A stretch of 64,000 bases of DNA from Shinella zoogloeoides (lineage in GTDB: Bacteria; Pseudomonadota; Alphaproteobacteria; Rhizobiales; Rhizobiaceae): contig NZ_CP132311.1 of the NCBI RefSeq assembly GCF_030733845.1, forward strand, positions 1,987,501 through 2,051,500, read 5' to 3'. Each line of letters starts with the position of its first letter. Position 1 is the stretch's first letter. Positions 42,629 to 50,956 of the stretch are shown here, piece after piece. The notes under the pieces are model-generated. The model did not search any database, was not told where the DNA came from, and was given only the letters and a program-made list of their open reading frames with translations. The translations under genes and the position numbers were made by a program.

Positions 42629-43423
42629 TCAGACGGCGATCGGCGCCTTGATGTTTGAATCGGCTTCATAGCCGACCAGGGTGAAGTCCTCGAATTTGAA
42701 GGAGAAAAGATCCTTTACATCCGGATTGAGCTTCATGAAGGGCAAGGGCTTCGGCTTGCGCGTCAGTTGCAGGCGCGCCTGCTCGAAATGGTTGGAATAG
42801 ATGTGCGCATCGCCGAGCGTATGCACGAAATCGCCGGGCTGAAGGCCGGTCGCCTGCGCCACCATCATGGTCAGCAGCGCATAGGAGGCGATGTTAAACG
42901 GCACGCCGAGGAAGATGTCGGCCGAGCGCTGGTAGAGCTGGCAGGAGAGCTTGCCGTTCGCCACGTAGAACTGGAACAGGCAGTGGCACGGCGGCAGCGC
43001 CATCTCGTCGACCAGCGCCGGGTTCCAGGCCGAAACGATATGGCGGCGCGAATTCGGATTGTTCCTGATGCTGTCGAGGACGGCGACGATCTGGTCGAGA
43101 TGGCGCCCGTCATGGGTCGGCCAGGAGCGCCACTGGTAGCCGTAGACCGGGCCGAGCTCGCCGTTTTCGTCGGCCCATTCGTCCCAGATGGTGACGCCGT
43201 TCTCGTGCAGGTAGGCGATGTTCGTGTCGCCCTTCAGGAACCACAGCAGTTCATGGATGATGGAGCGCAGGTGCAGCTTCTTGGTGGTCAGGACCGGAAA
43301 GCCCTCGGACAGATCGAAGCGCATCTGGTAGCCGAAAACGCCGCGCGTGCCCGTGCCCGTGCGGTCTCCTCGATCGGAGCCGTTTTCCATCACATGGGCG
43401 AGAAGGTCGAGATATTGCTGCAT
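42629..43423 (-). CDS. thyA: Thymidylate synthase
   Basis: The protein from ATG 43423 has 264 residues, exactly the length of the E. coli enzyme, and puts the nucleophile at C146 ([12 protein letters not shown]), again matching. Other motifs: [19 protein letters not shown] near 20-38, [20 protein letters not shown] near 53 and the dUMP-binding [19 protein letters not shown]. It makes dTMP from dUMP with methylene-tetrahydrofolate. A start nine codons upstream is possible but adds no conserved sequence. First gene before folA. Confidence 0.97.
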   Translation of the reverse strand: MQQYLDLLAHVMENGSDRGDRTGTGTRGVFGYQMRFDLSEGFPVLTTKKLHLRSIIHELLWFLKGDTNIAYLHENGVTIWDEWADENGELGPVYGYQWRSWPTHDGRHLDQIVAVLDSIRNNPNSRRHIVSAWNPALVDEMALPPCHCLFQFYVANGKLSCQLYQRSADIFLGVPFNIASYALLTMMVAQATGLQPGDFVHTLGDAHIYSNHFEQARLQLTRKPKPLPFMKLNPDVKDLFSFKFEDFTLVGYEADSNIKAPIAV

Positions 43424-43510
43424 GGTCGCCGCCGATTCGTTGTCCAGCATGAGATACTAGAGCGAGAGCGGCGGCGGCCAAAGCATGAAATGGGATTGTC
43501 CCGGCTTTCC

Positions 43511-43822
43511 TCAGGCGAGCGCGCCGAGCTTTCCGAGTTCCTTGGCGGTGAGATAGTAGAAGGTGACGCGCGACTTGGTGCGGTCGTCGGCCATTGCCTT
43601 GCAGACGGATTCGACGGCCTTGTCGGCGGCATCGCCCGTGATGCCGAATTTCTTGCCGCACCACTTTTCCTTCACGCGGTTCAGCTCTTCGGGATCGGAG
43701 CAGGAGACCAGCGAGGAGTCGCGGTTGCGCAGCGCGATGCCGAGATGGCTCACGATCTTCTTGACGATGGCCTCGTCGGCACCGCTGTCATACTTGCGGA
43801 CATCTGCGAGATAGTCGGTCAT
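43511..43822 (-). CDS. DUF2853 family protein
   Basis: The 103-residue soluble protein has the DUF2853 pattern: KYDSGADEAIVKKIVSHLG (10-28), SLVSCSDPEELNRVKEKW near 37-54, KKFGITGDAADKAVESVCKA near 57, and a C-terminal RVTFYYLTAKELGKL. The family is small and helical with no known role. GGAG precedes the ATG. It lies 88 bases upstream of thyA on the same strand and could begin that transcript. Confidence 0.92.
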   Translation of the reverse strand: MTDYLADVRKYDSGADEAIVKKIVSHLGIALRNRDSSLVSCSDPEELNRVKEKWCGKKFGITGDAADKAVESVCKAMADDRTKSRVTFYYLTAKELGKLGALA

Positions 43823-44145
43823 GGTGTCTCCTCTACGGTCAATCGGCCGTCACCGTCATGGAGACCTGCCGTCCCGCCATGTTTTTCATGGCGCGGCGGC
43901 AAGTCAAGCACTTAATAGATGCTCCACCCGTCGCGAACTATGTTCGGGCGCGATTTCGATCCGCACCGTGCCCCGCCCGCTCTTTTCGCCCATTACTTCG
44001 GCGATCCCGCTCTGCTTGAAAATTACGAAGCTCCGGGCAAACGCGCCACGGCGGCCGCCGGGCAAGGCGAAGCGAAATTCCGGACTGCTGTCACAAAGCC
44101 CTTTTCTTGCGACGCCGGAATGCCTATATGTGAAGTGCTGCTTCG
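43823..44145. other. About 325-base intergenic region upstream of ssrA
   Basis: The region presumably holds the promoters of the divergent DUF2853 gene and ssrA. An 80-codon frame at 43919-44161 runs into the tmRNA acceptor piece and has no ribosome site, so I do not call it a gene. TATATG at 44125 is a weak -10 candidate without a good -35 partner. Confidence 0.5.
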
Positions 44146-44149
44146 GCAG

Positions 44150-44460
44150 CTATGGCAATAAACGAGCGGTGTAATAAACCCATTGGACCCGGGGGCGGTA
44201 CCCGGCGCCTCCACCAAAAACCGGTCGACCTTGACGGACCGGCTTTTGATGGGGGCGAAATAGGATCGACAAGGGCGTAAAGATCGACTTTTTGCTCGGC
44301 ATTGTACCACCGTTATCGGGCTAAACTTGTAGTTGCAAACGACAACTATGCGGAAGCTCGTCTCGCTGCCTAATGGCGGTGTGACACTTCACTCAAAGTC
44401 CTGACGGGTCGCACCGGCAGGCGGGGTCCGAAGGCACCTGGCAACAGAAGCCTTCACCTT
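44150..44460 (+). ncRNA. ssrA: tmRNA, two-piece permuted alphaproteobacterial form
   Basis: The acceptor piece comes first, ending GGCGCCTCCACCA at 44216. An intervening hairpin (44217-44250, CCGGTC...GACCGG) is removed in maturation. The coding piece starts GGGGGCGAAATAGGATCGAC at 44251; its GGGGGCG pairs with the acceptor CGCCTCC. The tag reading frame at 44335-44373 encodes ANDNYAEARLAA and stop. Outer ends are approximate. tmRNA rescues stalled ribosomes and marks the product for ClpXP. The T-loop region GGCGGTA deviates from the standard TTCRANY, as I recall for permuted tmRNAs. Confidence 0.96.
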
Positions 44461-44568
44461 CTCCAATCCCTTGAAATGGTCTATAGCTGTGCCAGATGAC
44501 TCGTGCCGGAAGGTATGAGACGAACGAAGAATGCCTGACAATAAAGGCAGGAAGAAAGACAGGAACGG

Positions 44569-45087
44569 ATGGCGCTAGACCACATTCGCTACGACATTCT
44601 CGCCCAGGACGCGCTGCGCAGCGTCATTCGCAAGGTTCTGTCCGAAATAGCGGTCACGGGCCACCTGCCCGGCGAGCACCATTTCTTCATCACCTTCCTG
44701 ACCAACGCGCCCGGCGTGCGCATCTCGCAGCACCTCAAGGCGAAATATGCCGAGCAGATGACCATCGTCATCCAGCACCAGTTCTGGGACCTGAAGGTCA
44801 CCGAGAGCCTGTTCGAGATCGGCCTCTCCTTCTCCGATACGCCGGAAAAGCTGGTCATCCCGTTCAACGCCATCCGCGGCTTCTACGATCCTTCCGTCAG
44901 CTTCGAGCTGGAATTCGACGTGCCGGCCGTCGAGGAAGAAGAGCATTCCGCCGAGATCACCGCCTATCCCGCCGCTGCGGAAAAGGCCGAAGAGCCCGCC
45001 GAGGAGCCGACGCCGCCGACCGGTGGCGACGACAACAACAAGGGTGGCTCGGTCGTCTCGCTCGATTCCTTCCGCAAGAAGAACTGA
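44569..45087 (+). CDS. sspB: SspB-alpha, ClpXP adaptor for tmRNA-tagged proteins
   Basis: The 172-residue protein has the alphaproteobacterial SspB fold: HIRYDILAQDALRSVIRKVL (5-24), HHFFITFLTNAPGVRISQHL near 37-56, MTIVIQHQFWDLKV near 64, and IPFNAIRGFYDPSVSFELEF near 96. After a disordered acidic/Pro linker (about 120-155), the C-terminal SVVSLDSFRKKN is the likely ClpX-binding tail. It delivers ssrA-tagged substrates to ClpXP. AGGAACGG precedes the ATG. It begins about 110 bases after ssrA, linking tag and adaptor. Confidence 0.96.
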   Translation: MALDHIRYDILAQDALRSVIRKVLSEIAVTGHLPGEHHFFITFLTNAPGVRISQHLKAKYAEQMTIVIQHQFWDLKVTESLFEIGLSFSDTPEKLVIPFNAIRGFYDPSVSFELEFDVPAVEEEEHSAEITAYPAAAEKAEEPAEEPTPPTGGDDNNKGGSVVSLDSFRKKN

Positions 45088-45096
45088 GCCCGGGTT

Positions 45097-45294
45097 ATGA
45101 GCGGCGACGTCGTCAATCTCCGCCAGTTCCGCAAGCAGAAGGCGCGCTCCGACAAGGAGAAGCAGGCCGAGCAGAACCGTGTGGCCTTCGGCCGCACGAA
45201 AGCGGAAAAATCCCTGACGCGCGCCCTCAACGAGAAGGCGGAAAAGACGCTCGATCAGGGCCGCATCGAGCGGCCCGACGAGGCAAAGGACTGA
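45097..45294 (+). CDS. DUF4169 family small basic/acidic helical protein
   Basis: The 65-residue protein starts MSGDVVNLRQFRKQKARSDK and is nearly all charged helix (KAEKSLTRALNEKAEKTLDQ), the DUF4169 pattern. The opening VVNLRQFRKQK resembles the VVSLDSFRKKN tail of SspB encoded nine bases upstream, which in SspB is the expected ClpX contact. This suggests, as inference, that it may also touch ClpX. No established function. Confidence 0.9.
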   Translation: MSGDVVNLRQFRKQKARSDKEKQAEQNRVAFGRTKAEKSLTRALNEKAEKTLDQGRIERPDEAKD

Positions 45295-45364
45295 TCCTTC
45301 AAGGACTTGCCGGCAAAACCGGAATCGCCATGGCAATCACCGGAATCGATGGGCGAGGATCGGC

Positions 45365-45595
45365 GTGATCCGCAAATATTCCACGACGCTGCACGGCCAT
45401 CGTACGAGCTTTTCGCTCGAACCCGCCTTCCACGACGAACTAAAAGCCATTGCCGGCGAACGCGGCCAGCCGCTCGCCGCGCTCCTGCGCGAGATCGACG
45501 ACGCCCGCGGCGTCGAGGGCAATCTCTCCTCGGCCCTGCGCCTCTTCGTGCTGGACTGGCTGAAACGGAAACTCGACGCCGAACCGGTCAGTTGA
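45365..45595 (+). CDS. Ribbon-helix-helix domain protein (RHH_4 type)
   Basis: The 76-residue protein starts at GTG 45365 and reads MIRKYSTTLHGHRTSFSLEP, then FHDELKAIAGERGQPLAALL and LSSALRLFVLDWLKRKL. That is a beta strand (TSFSLEP) followed by two helices, the ribbon-helix-helix fold used for DNA binding or as an antitoxin-like domain. No toxin is adjacent. It follows DUF4169 by 70 bases and overlaps the end of the convergent AsmA gene by eight bases. Confidence 0.88.
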   Translation: MIRKYSTTLHGHRTSFSLEPAFHDELKAIAGERGQPLAALLREIDDARGVEGNLSSALRLFVLDWLKRKLDAEPVS

Positions 45596-48500
45596 CGCCG
45601 GGAAGCGTGTCGAAATTCAGGTTCTGCCCGCTATCAACGGGCGGCAGTTCGCCGCCCTGCTCGACACCCTCTTCGGGCGAGGCCGGCAGGCGGCGGCGCT
45701 TCGCCTCCTCCTCCGCCTTACGGGCTTCCTCCGCCGCGCGCTGCTCCGCAAGCCGGCGCGCTTCCTCCTGCGCTTCCAAAAGCAGGCGGGCGTCATCGGC
45801 GGCCTTGCGCTTGGCGCGCTCCGCCTCTTCCGCCTCGCGCACGGTACGATCCATCTCGGCGCGTTCGCGCGCCTCCGCACGGCGGCGCTGTTCCTCCTCC
45901 ATCTGCAGGCGCGTGGCCTCGGCAAGCGCCGCACGGGCTTCCGTACGCGACCGATAGAGGGCGGCCTCCCGCCGCAGGCGCTGCTTTTCCAGCACGTTCG
46001 CCTGCAATGTCTCCACACGCCGCCGTTCGGTTTCGAAACGCCGCAGCGACAGGTAGTTAGCAAGCGGCTGCACGTCGAGTTCGACACCAGGCGCCTCGAC
46101 GAGGCCGCGATAGGCGAGCGCCACTTCCGGCTCCGCGCCGGCCAGCGCCTCCTCACCTGCCTTGTAGGTCACGGAAAGCCGCCCCGTCATCGTGTCGTTG
46201 GCGAGATCGACATCCGCATCGCCCGACAGCGCGGCCCTGCCGTCCTCCGCCGTCACGCTCTGGATGCGCAACTTGCCGCCGGCCAGGGCGAAAGGAATAT
46301 GCGCCTTGCCCAGCACCGCCTCGCCTTTCAAAATGGCGTCCGCCGCAAAACCGGCCACGCGCTCCGGCGTGATGTCGCCTTCCAGGCGATCGGCCTCAGC
46401 CAGCAGCGTGGGCAGCGCGCCGGTATCGAGCCCGCGGATGGCGAAATCCGACACCAGCGCCTCGCCCGAACCGCTCGCTCCCTCGACCATGGCGCGCACG
46501 CTCTTGCCGGAAGCGTCGACGGCAAGCGTCACATCCGCCCTGCCCGCGGCCACCGCGCCGCCGGGGCCAGTCCAGACGACCTTCGACAGGTCGGCCCCCG
46601 CAAGTTCGGCACGCGCCTCGAACAGTCCGTTCTCGTCCGCATTGGCAACCTTGAGGCGGCCCGAAAGCCTGCCGCCGAGCCAGTCGCCGGCCATATCCGT
46701 CAAGGTCAGTTCGCCGCCCTTCCACACGAGATTGCCCTTGAAGCCCTCGACGGCGCCGTAGAGGCCGGGCCAGAAGGACGCAGCCTCCAGCGCGACGGAA
46801 ATATCGGCGGCTTCCTGAAGCGGCTGCGTGAGCGGCGCGGCGTTCAAGCCGCCGTCGACGACATCGGTCACCGGGCCTGCCACCGCCTCCGCAAGAAAGC
46901 CGAAATCGACCGTGTCGAAACGCAGCGCGCCGGTGCCCTTGAGCGTCGGCGCCGTCCGGTCCAGCGTCAGGTTCCCCGAAAAGGCATTACGATCCGCTTC
47001 GCCCACGATGCCGGTGATCGCGATCGCCTCGGCGCTCGTCGCGAGCGAGGCCTGCAGGACGACCGGAAGGCCGGCGCCGGCCTGCGGCACGGCAATGCCG
47101 TTCATCATCAGGTAGGGTTCGATATCGTCGCTTCTCGCCTTCAGGGCGAGCAAGCCCGAGAGGAAATTCTCGGCCGAGAGAACTGCCGTGCCCTTCGCGG
47201 TGATCGACGTGCTGCCGGCGGCAAAGGACGCGGAGACATCGGCAAGGCCACGCCGCGGCTGGCTGACATGGAACGTGACGCTGCCGTCCGGATCGGCATC
47301 GAAGGGCAGCGGATCGAGCCCGATCTGCCCCGCGAGCACCACGGACTGCGGATTGGCGATGGTGCCTTCGAGGTCGAAATTGCCGCCTTGCAGGAGTTTT
47401 GCAAGCGTCGGCGCCGACAGTTTCAGATCTATCCGCCCGTCGTTGACGGGACCTTCTAGCGTGAAGGTCGCCGGGCTTTCCTCCTCGCCGGAGAAGGCGG
47501 CCCGCACGGTAAGGTCGGCATTGTCGTAGTAGCCGGCATTGGCGACGAAACGGGACAGCAGCGGATGGGCGGGCAGATGCCGCGCCATGAGGTCGGCGAC
47601 CGGCCGCATCTCCGCAGCCTTGAGCGTCATGTCGAGCCCGGCGCTCGGCTCGACAATCGAGCCGCCGATCGTGCCGCTGGCCGACAACGCCGCGCCCTCC
47701 AGCGAAGCGATGTTGAGACGGCTCAGCGTCAGGATGCCGTCCTTCATCGAAAGCGCGGCGGTGACGCCCTCGGCGCTTTCGCCGAAAGCCAGAAGGCGAT
47801 CCGCCTTCATGTCCAGCGCGATCGAATGGCTGAGCACGGTGGAAAGCGACGTATCGCCCGCCACGAGGCCGGTGAGGGCCTGAAGCGATTCCAGCTCCAC
47901 CTCGTTGCCGCGCAATTGCAGTGAAAGCGTAGGGGCGGTGCCGACGCGGGATTCTCGCTCCAGCCGGCCGTTCAGCGAGGCGCCGCCGATGGCGATCTCG
48001 AGGTTCTCGAAACGCTGCAACTCGTCCGTCAGGTTCACCTCGGCGGAAAAGCCCGCCGTCTTTAACTTGCGTATCTGCGGATCGACGGAACCGGCAAGCC
48101 AGGTCGCAAGGCCCGATGGCTGGTTGGAGGCGACCAGGAGATTGCCGACGAAACCGCGGTTTTCCCGCAACGTCAGCCGACCCTTCGCCTCCAGCGCCGT
48201 GCGGCCGGGCAGCAGGGCATCGGCCCGGTCGATGCGCCAGCTGTCGCCGTCCGGCTTCACGTCGAGGCGGATTTCCCGAACGGTCGTATCGCCAACCACC
48301 ACGGCCGGCAGGAAGAGGCTGGCGCGCCCCGGCACCTGCGGGATCGGAATGTCGGCGGCGATCGCCAGCAATGCCTGAAGCCGCTGCCGGGCGGAAACCT
48401 GCGGGTTACGGCCCGTCTTGCCGGTCTCTCCGTTGTTGCCGATACGGCTGACGTCGATCTGCTGGCCATCGGCGATCAGCAGGAATTCCGGCGCGCGGCC

Positions 48501-49385
48501 GGTATCCAGAGTCGCCTCGCCCGTCACCACATAGGGATCGTCCAAGGGGCCTGCCTCGAGGCGATATTCGGGAACGCGGATACGCTCGTTGGAAAGCTCG
48601 AACTTGCCGGCGACCCGCAGCGGGTCGGCCGCCCCTTCCTCCTTCGGGCGCGGCTTTTCGGAAAGCGTGAAGCCGCCCTGGTATTGCGGACGGAAATCCA
48701 CGACCTTCAACGCGCCTTCGAGATCCGCGGTAAAGCTCAGCCGGTCGGGAACGATGCGAGCGCGCAGCGAGAGCGTATCGTTTTCCACCTGCCCGCTTGC
48801 AAGCTGGAAGGCCCCGCTTTCCCCGTCGAGCGCCGCGCGCCCGTCGATGCGCCACGGCCCGCCGAGCGATTTTGCCGAGACTTGTGCGTCGAGGCCGGTG
48901 ACATGGCGCGTGCGGCCGGTCTGTTCGTCGACGAATTCGATCTCGCCGCCGGTGATGGCGACGTTTTCGAGGATGACGGTGCGGGCGGGAATGGCGGACT
49001 TGCGGCCGCGCGCCCAGTCCAGCGTGCCGTCCCGCAACAGCTTGATGCGGGCCTTGGGCTCCTCGATGCGCATGTCGAAGATCAGCGCCTCGCCGGAAAG
49101 GAAGGGCGCCAGTTCCGCATCCATGGAGAAGCGCGCCACCTCGACCAGCGGCTTGCCGTCCTCAGGCGCGCCGACTCGAACGTCGTTCAGCGTCACGGAG
49201 GGGAACGGGATCAGGCGGGCATCGACGCTGCCGTGCACGACGACGGTGCGGCCCATGATGCGGCTCGCCTCGCGCTCGAAATCCTGCCGGAAGCTGGTCC
49301 AGTCGACGAAGAGCGGGGCGAGCAGCGCCACGAAGAGCGCCACGACCACAAGGCCGCCGACAAAGAGCATTATCCTAGAAAGCAC
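45588..49385 (-). CDS. AsmA family protein, 1265 aa, with charged C-terminal helix
   Basis: The protein has one N-terminal membrane anchor (MLFVGGLVVVALFVALLAPL), the AsmA start (FVDWTSFRQDFEREASRIMG, GSVDARLIPFPSVTLNDVRV) and a very long series of beta strands ending with an AsmA_2 domain (about 900-1110; AGFAADAILKGEAVLGKAHI). From about 1115 to 1235 it turns into an Arg/Glu/Ala-rich helix (AEARERAEMDRTVREAEEAE). AsmA-like proteins span the periplasm and are implicated in lipid transport to the outer membrane. Start GTG 49385 (GAGGC upstream) or ATG 49370. Confidence 0.93.
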   Translation of the reverse strand: MLSRIMLFVGGLVVVALFVALLAPLFVDWTSFRQDFEREASRIMGRTVVVHGSVDARLIPFPSVTLNDVRVGAPEDGKPLVEVARFSMDAELAPFLSGEALIFDMRIEEPKARIKLLRDGTLDWARGRKSAIPARTVILENVAITGGEIEFVDEQTGRTRHVTGLDAQVSAKSLGGPWRIDGRAALDGESGAFQLASGQVENDTLSLRARIVPDRLSFTADLEGALKVVDFRPQYQGGFTLSEKPRPKEEGAADPLRVAGKFELSNERIRVPEYRLEAGPLDDPYVVTGEATLDTGRAPEFLLIADGQQIDVSRIGNNGETGKTGRNPQVSARQRLQALLAIAADIPIPQVPGRASLFLPAVVVGDTTVREIRLDVKPDGDSWRIDRADALLPGRTALEAKGRLTLRENRGFVGNLLVASNQPSGLATWLAGSVDPQIRKLKTAGFSAEVNLTDELQRFENLEIAIGGASLNGRLERESRVGTAPTLSLQLRGNEVELESLQALTGLVAGDTSLSTVLSHSIALDMKADRLLAFGESAEGVTAALSMKDGILTLSRLNIASLEGAALSASGTIGGSIVEPSAGLDMTLKAAEMRPVADLMARHLPAHPLLSRFVANAGYYDNADLTVRAAFSGEEESPATFTLEGPVNDGRIDLKLSAPTLAKLLQGGNFDLEGTIANPQSVVLAGQIGLDPLPFDADPDGSVTFHVSQPRRGLADVSASFAAGSTSITAKGTAVLSAENFLSGLLALKARSDDIEPYLMMNGIAVPQAGAGLPVVLQASLATSAEAIAITGIVGEADRNAFSGNLTLDRTAPTLKGTGALRFDTVDFGFLAEAVAGPVTDVVDGGLNAAPLTQPLQEAADISVALEAASFWPGLYGAVEGFKGNLVWKGGELTLTDMAGDWLGGRLSGRLKVANADENGLFEARAELAGADLSKVVWTGPGGAVAAGRADVTLAVDASGKSVRAMVEGASGSGEALVSDFAIRGLDTGALPTLLAEADRLEGDITPERVAGFAADAILKGEAVLGKAHIPFALAGGKLRIQSVTAEDGRAALSGDADVDLANDTMTGRLSVTYKAGEEALAGAEPEVALAYRGLVEAPGVELDVQPLANYLSLRRFETERRRVETLQANVLEKQRLRREAALYRSRTEARAALAEATRLQMEEEQRRRAEARERAEMDRTVREAEEAERAKRKAADDARLLLEAQEEARRLAEQRAAEEARKAEEEAKRRRLPASPEEGVEQGGELPPVDSGQNLNFDTLPGVN

Positions 49386-49428
49386 GCCGCATGCCTCGAA
49401 TTTCGTTCAATTGCCGTAAGGATAACGT

Positions 49429-50850
49429 CTAATTCCCCGGCAGGGTCGAAAAAATCTTGCCGGGGTTCAGAATGTTGTCCGGGTCGAGCGCCCGCTTGAT
49501 CTGCTGCATGAGCGTGACTGAGCCGCCGAGTTCGCCCGGCAGGAAGGCCTGCTTGCCCTGCCCGATGCCATGCTCCCCGGTGCAGGTGCCGTCCATGGCG
49601 AGCGCGCGGGCGTTCAGCCGCAGGACGAAGGCCTCCACCTGCTCGACATGCAGCGGATCCTTGTCGTCGAAGACGATGCTGACATGGAAATTGCCGTCGC
49701 CGGCATGCCCGACGATGGGCGCCAGCAGGCCGTGCTCGTCGATATCGGCCTCCGTTTCCGCCACGCAGTCCGCAAGCCGCGAGATGGGCACGCAGACATC
49801 CGTGGCGATGACCGCGTAGCCGGGCCTCAGCCCCTTGGCCGCCCAATAGACATTGTGCCGCGCCTTCCAGAGCTTTGCGCGCTCCTCCGCATCGGCCGTC
49901 CACTGGAACTCGCCGCCGCCGCATTCGGCGGCGATCGCCCCGAACTCGAGCGATTGCAGGCGAACGCTCTCCTCGTTGCCGTGGAACTCCACGAAGAGCG
50001 TCGGCTGTTCAGGCAGGGTCAACCCGGAATAGGCGTTGCACGCCTTGATCTGAAGCGTATTGACCAGCTCGATGCGCGCGACGGGGATGCCAAGCTGGAT
50101 CGTCATGATGACGGCGTTGCAGGCGTCCGCCAGCGTCGGGAAACCGCAGATGCCGCCGGCGATGACCGCGGGAATGCCCTGGAGGCGCAGCGTGATCGAG
50201 GTCAGAACGCCGAGCGTGCCCTCCGCTCCGACGAAAAGGCGCGTGAGATCGTAGCCGGCTGAGGATTTGCGCGCCCGGCGGGCGGTGCGGATTTCCTCGC
50301 CGGTCGCCGTCACGGCGGTCACGGCCAGCACATTGTCCTTCATCGTGCCGTAGCGCACGGCATTAGTGCCGGACGCCCGCGTGGACGCCATGCCGCCGAT
50401 CGAGGCGTTGGCGCCGGGATCGATCGGGAAGAAGAGGCCGGTGTCGCGCAGGTAGGTGTTCAATTCCTCGCGGGTGATGCCCGGCTCGACGGTGCAATCG
50501 AGGTCCTCGGCATTCACCTCCAGCACGCGCTTCATACCGCTGAAATCGATGGAGATTCCGCCCTGCGGCGCATTCACCTGCCCCTCCAGTGACGAGCCCG
50601 TTCCGAAGGGGATGACCGGCACCTTCAGCTCCGCGCAGAGCCCGACCACCGCCTGCACCTCCGCGGCATTTTCCACGAAGACGACGCCATCGGGAAGCTG
50701 GGCGGGGATATAGGTCGTGGTGTGCGCGTGCTGGGCGCGGATAGCCTCGCCCGTCTGGAAGCGCGACCCGAAGCGCTCGGCAAGGCGCGGCAGCGCCTCC
50801 GCGATGCCTTTTTCGTTGCGCGCGCCGCTCCTGATATCCGCCAATGCCAT
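49429..50850 (-). CDS. FAD-linked oxidase, D-lactate dehydrogenase (cytochrome) / glycolate oxidase type
   Basis: The 473-residue flavoprotein has the PCMH FAD domain (VPVIPFGTGSSLEGQVNAPQ near 78-97; PGANASIGGMASTRASGTNA near 143-162; GYDLTRLFVGAEGTLGVLTS near 198) and the FAD-oxidase C-domain with the HAGDGNFH metal/active-site motif near 373 and CTGEHGIGQGKQAFL near 412. It oxidises D-lactate or a related 2-hydroxy acid and passes electrons to the respiratory chain. The exact substrate is not decidable. Monocistronic, between AsmA and efflux genes. Confidence 0.93.
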   Translation of the reverse strand: MALADIRSGARNEKGIAEALPRLAERFGSRFQTGEAIRAQHAHTTTYIPAQLPDGVVFVENAAEVQAVVGLCAELKVPVIPFGTGSSLEGQVNAPQGGISIDFSGMKRVLEVNAEDLDCTVEPGITREELNTYLRDTGLFFPIDPGANASIGGMASTRASGTNAVRYGTMKDNVLAVTAVTATGEEIRTARRARKSSAGYDLTRLFVGAEGTLGVLTSITLRLQGIPAVIAGGICGFPTLADACNAVIMTIQLGIPVARIELVNTLQIKACNAYSGLTLPEQPTLFVEFHGNEESVRLQSLEFGAIAAECGGGEFQWTADAEERAKLWKARHNVYWAAKGLRPGYAVIATDVCVPISRLADCVAETEADIDEHGLLAPIVGHAGDGNFHVSIVFDDKDPLHVEQVEAFVLRLNARALAMDGTCTGEHGIGQGKQAFLPGELGGSVTLMQQIKRALDPDNILNPGKIFSTLPGN

Positions 50851-50956
50851 GGTTCAAACCTCACTATCCGTGAGGCGCTACTGTGCAAATTGGCGCCCGG
50901 CTGTCCAGAAGCAATATCGGGTCGTCATCAGCATTTCCGGCCGGAAGCGGCGAAGG

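Noticed and set aside
43919..44161. An 80-codon frame before the tmRNA gene
   Set aside because: It has no ribosome site, no recognisable domain, and runs into the tmRNA acceptor piece.
45365..45595. Ribbon-helix-helix protein as antitoxin of a toxin-antitoxin pair
   Set aside because: No toxin-like gene is adjacent on either strand; neighbours are DUF4169 and AsmA.
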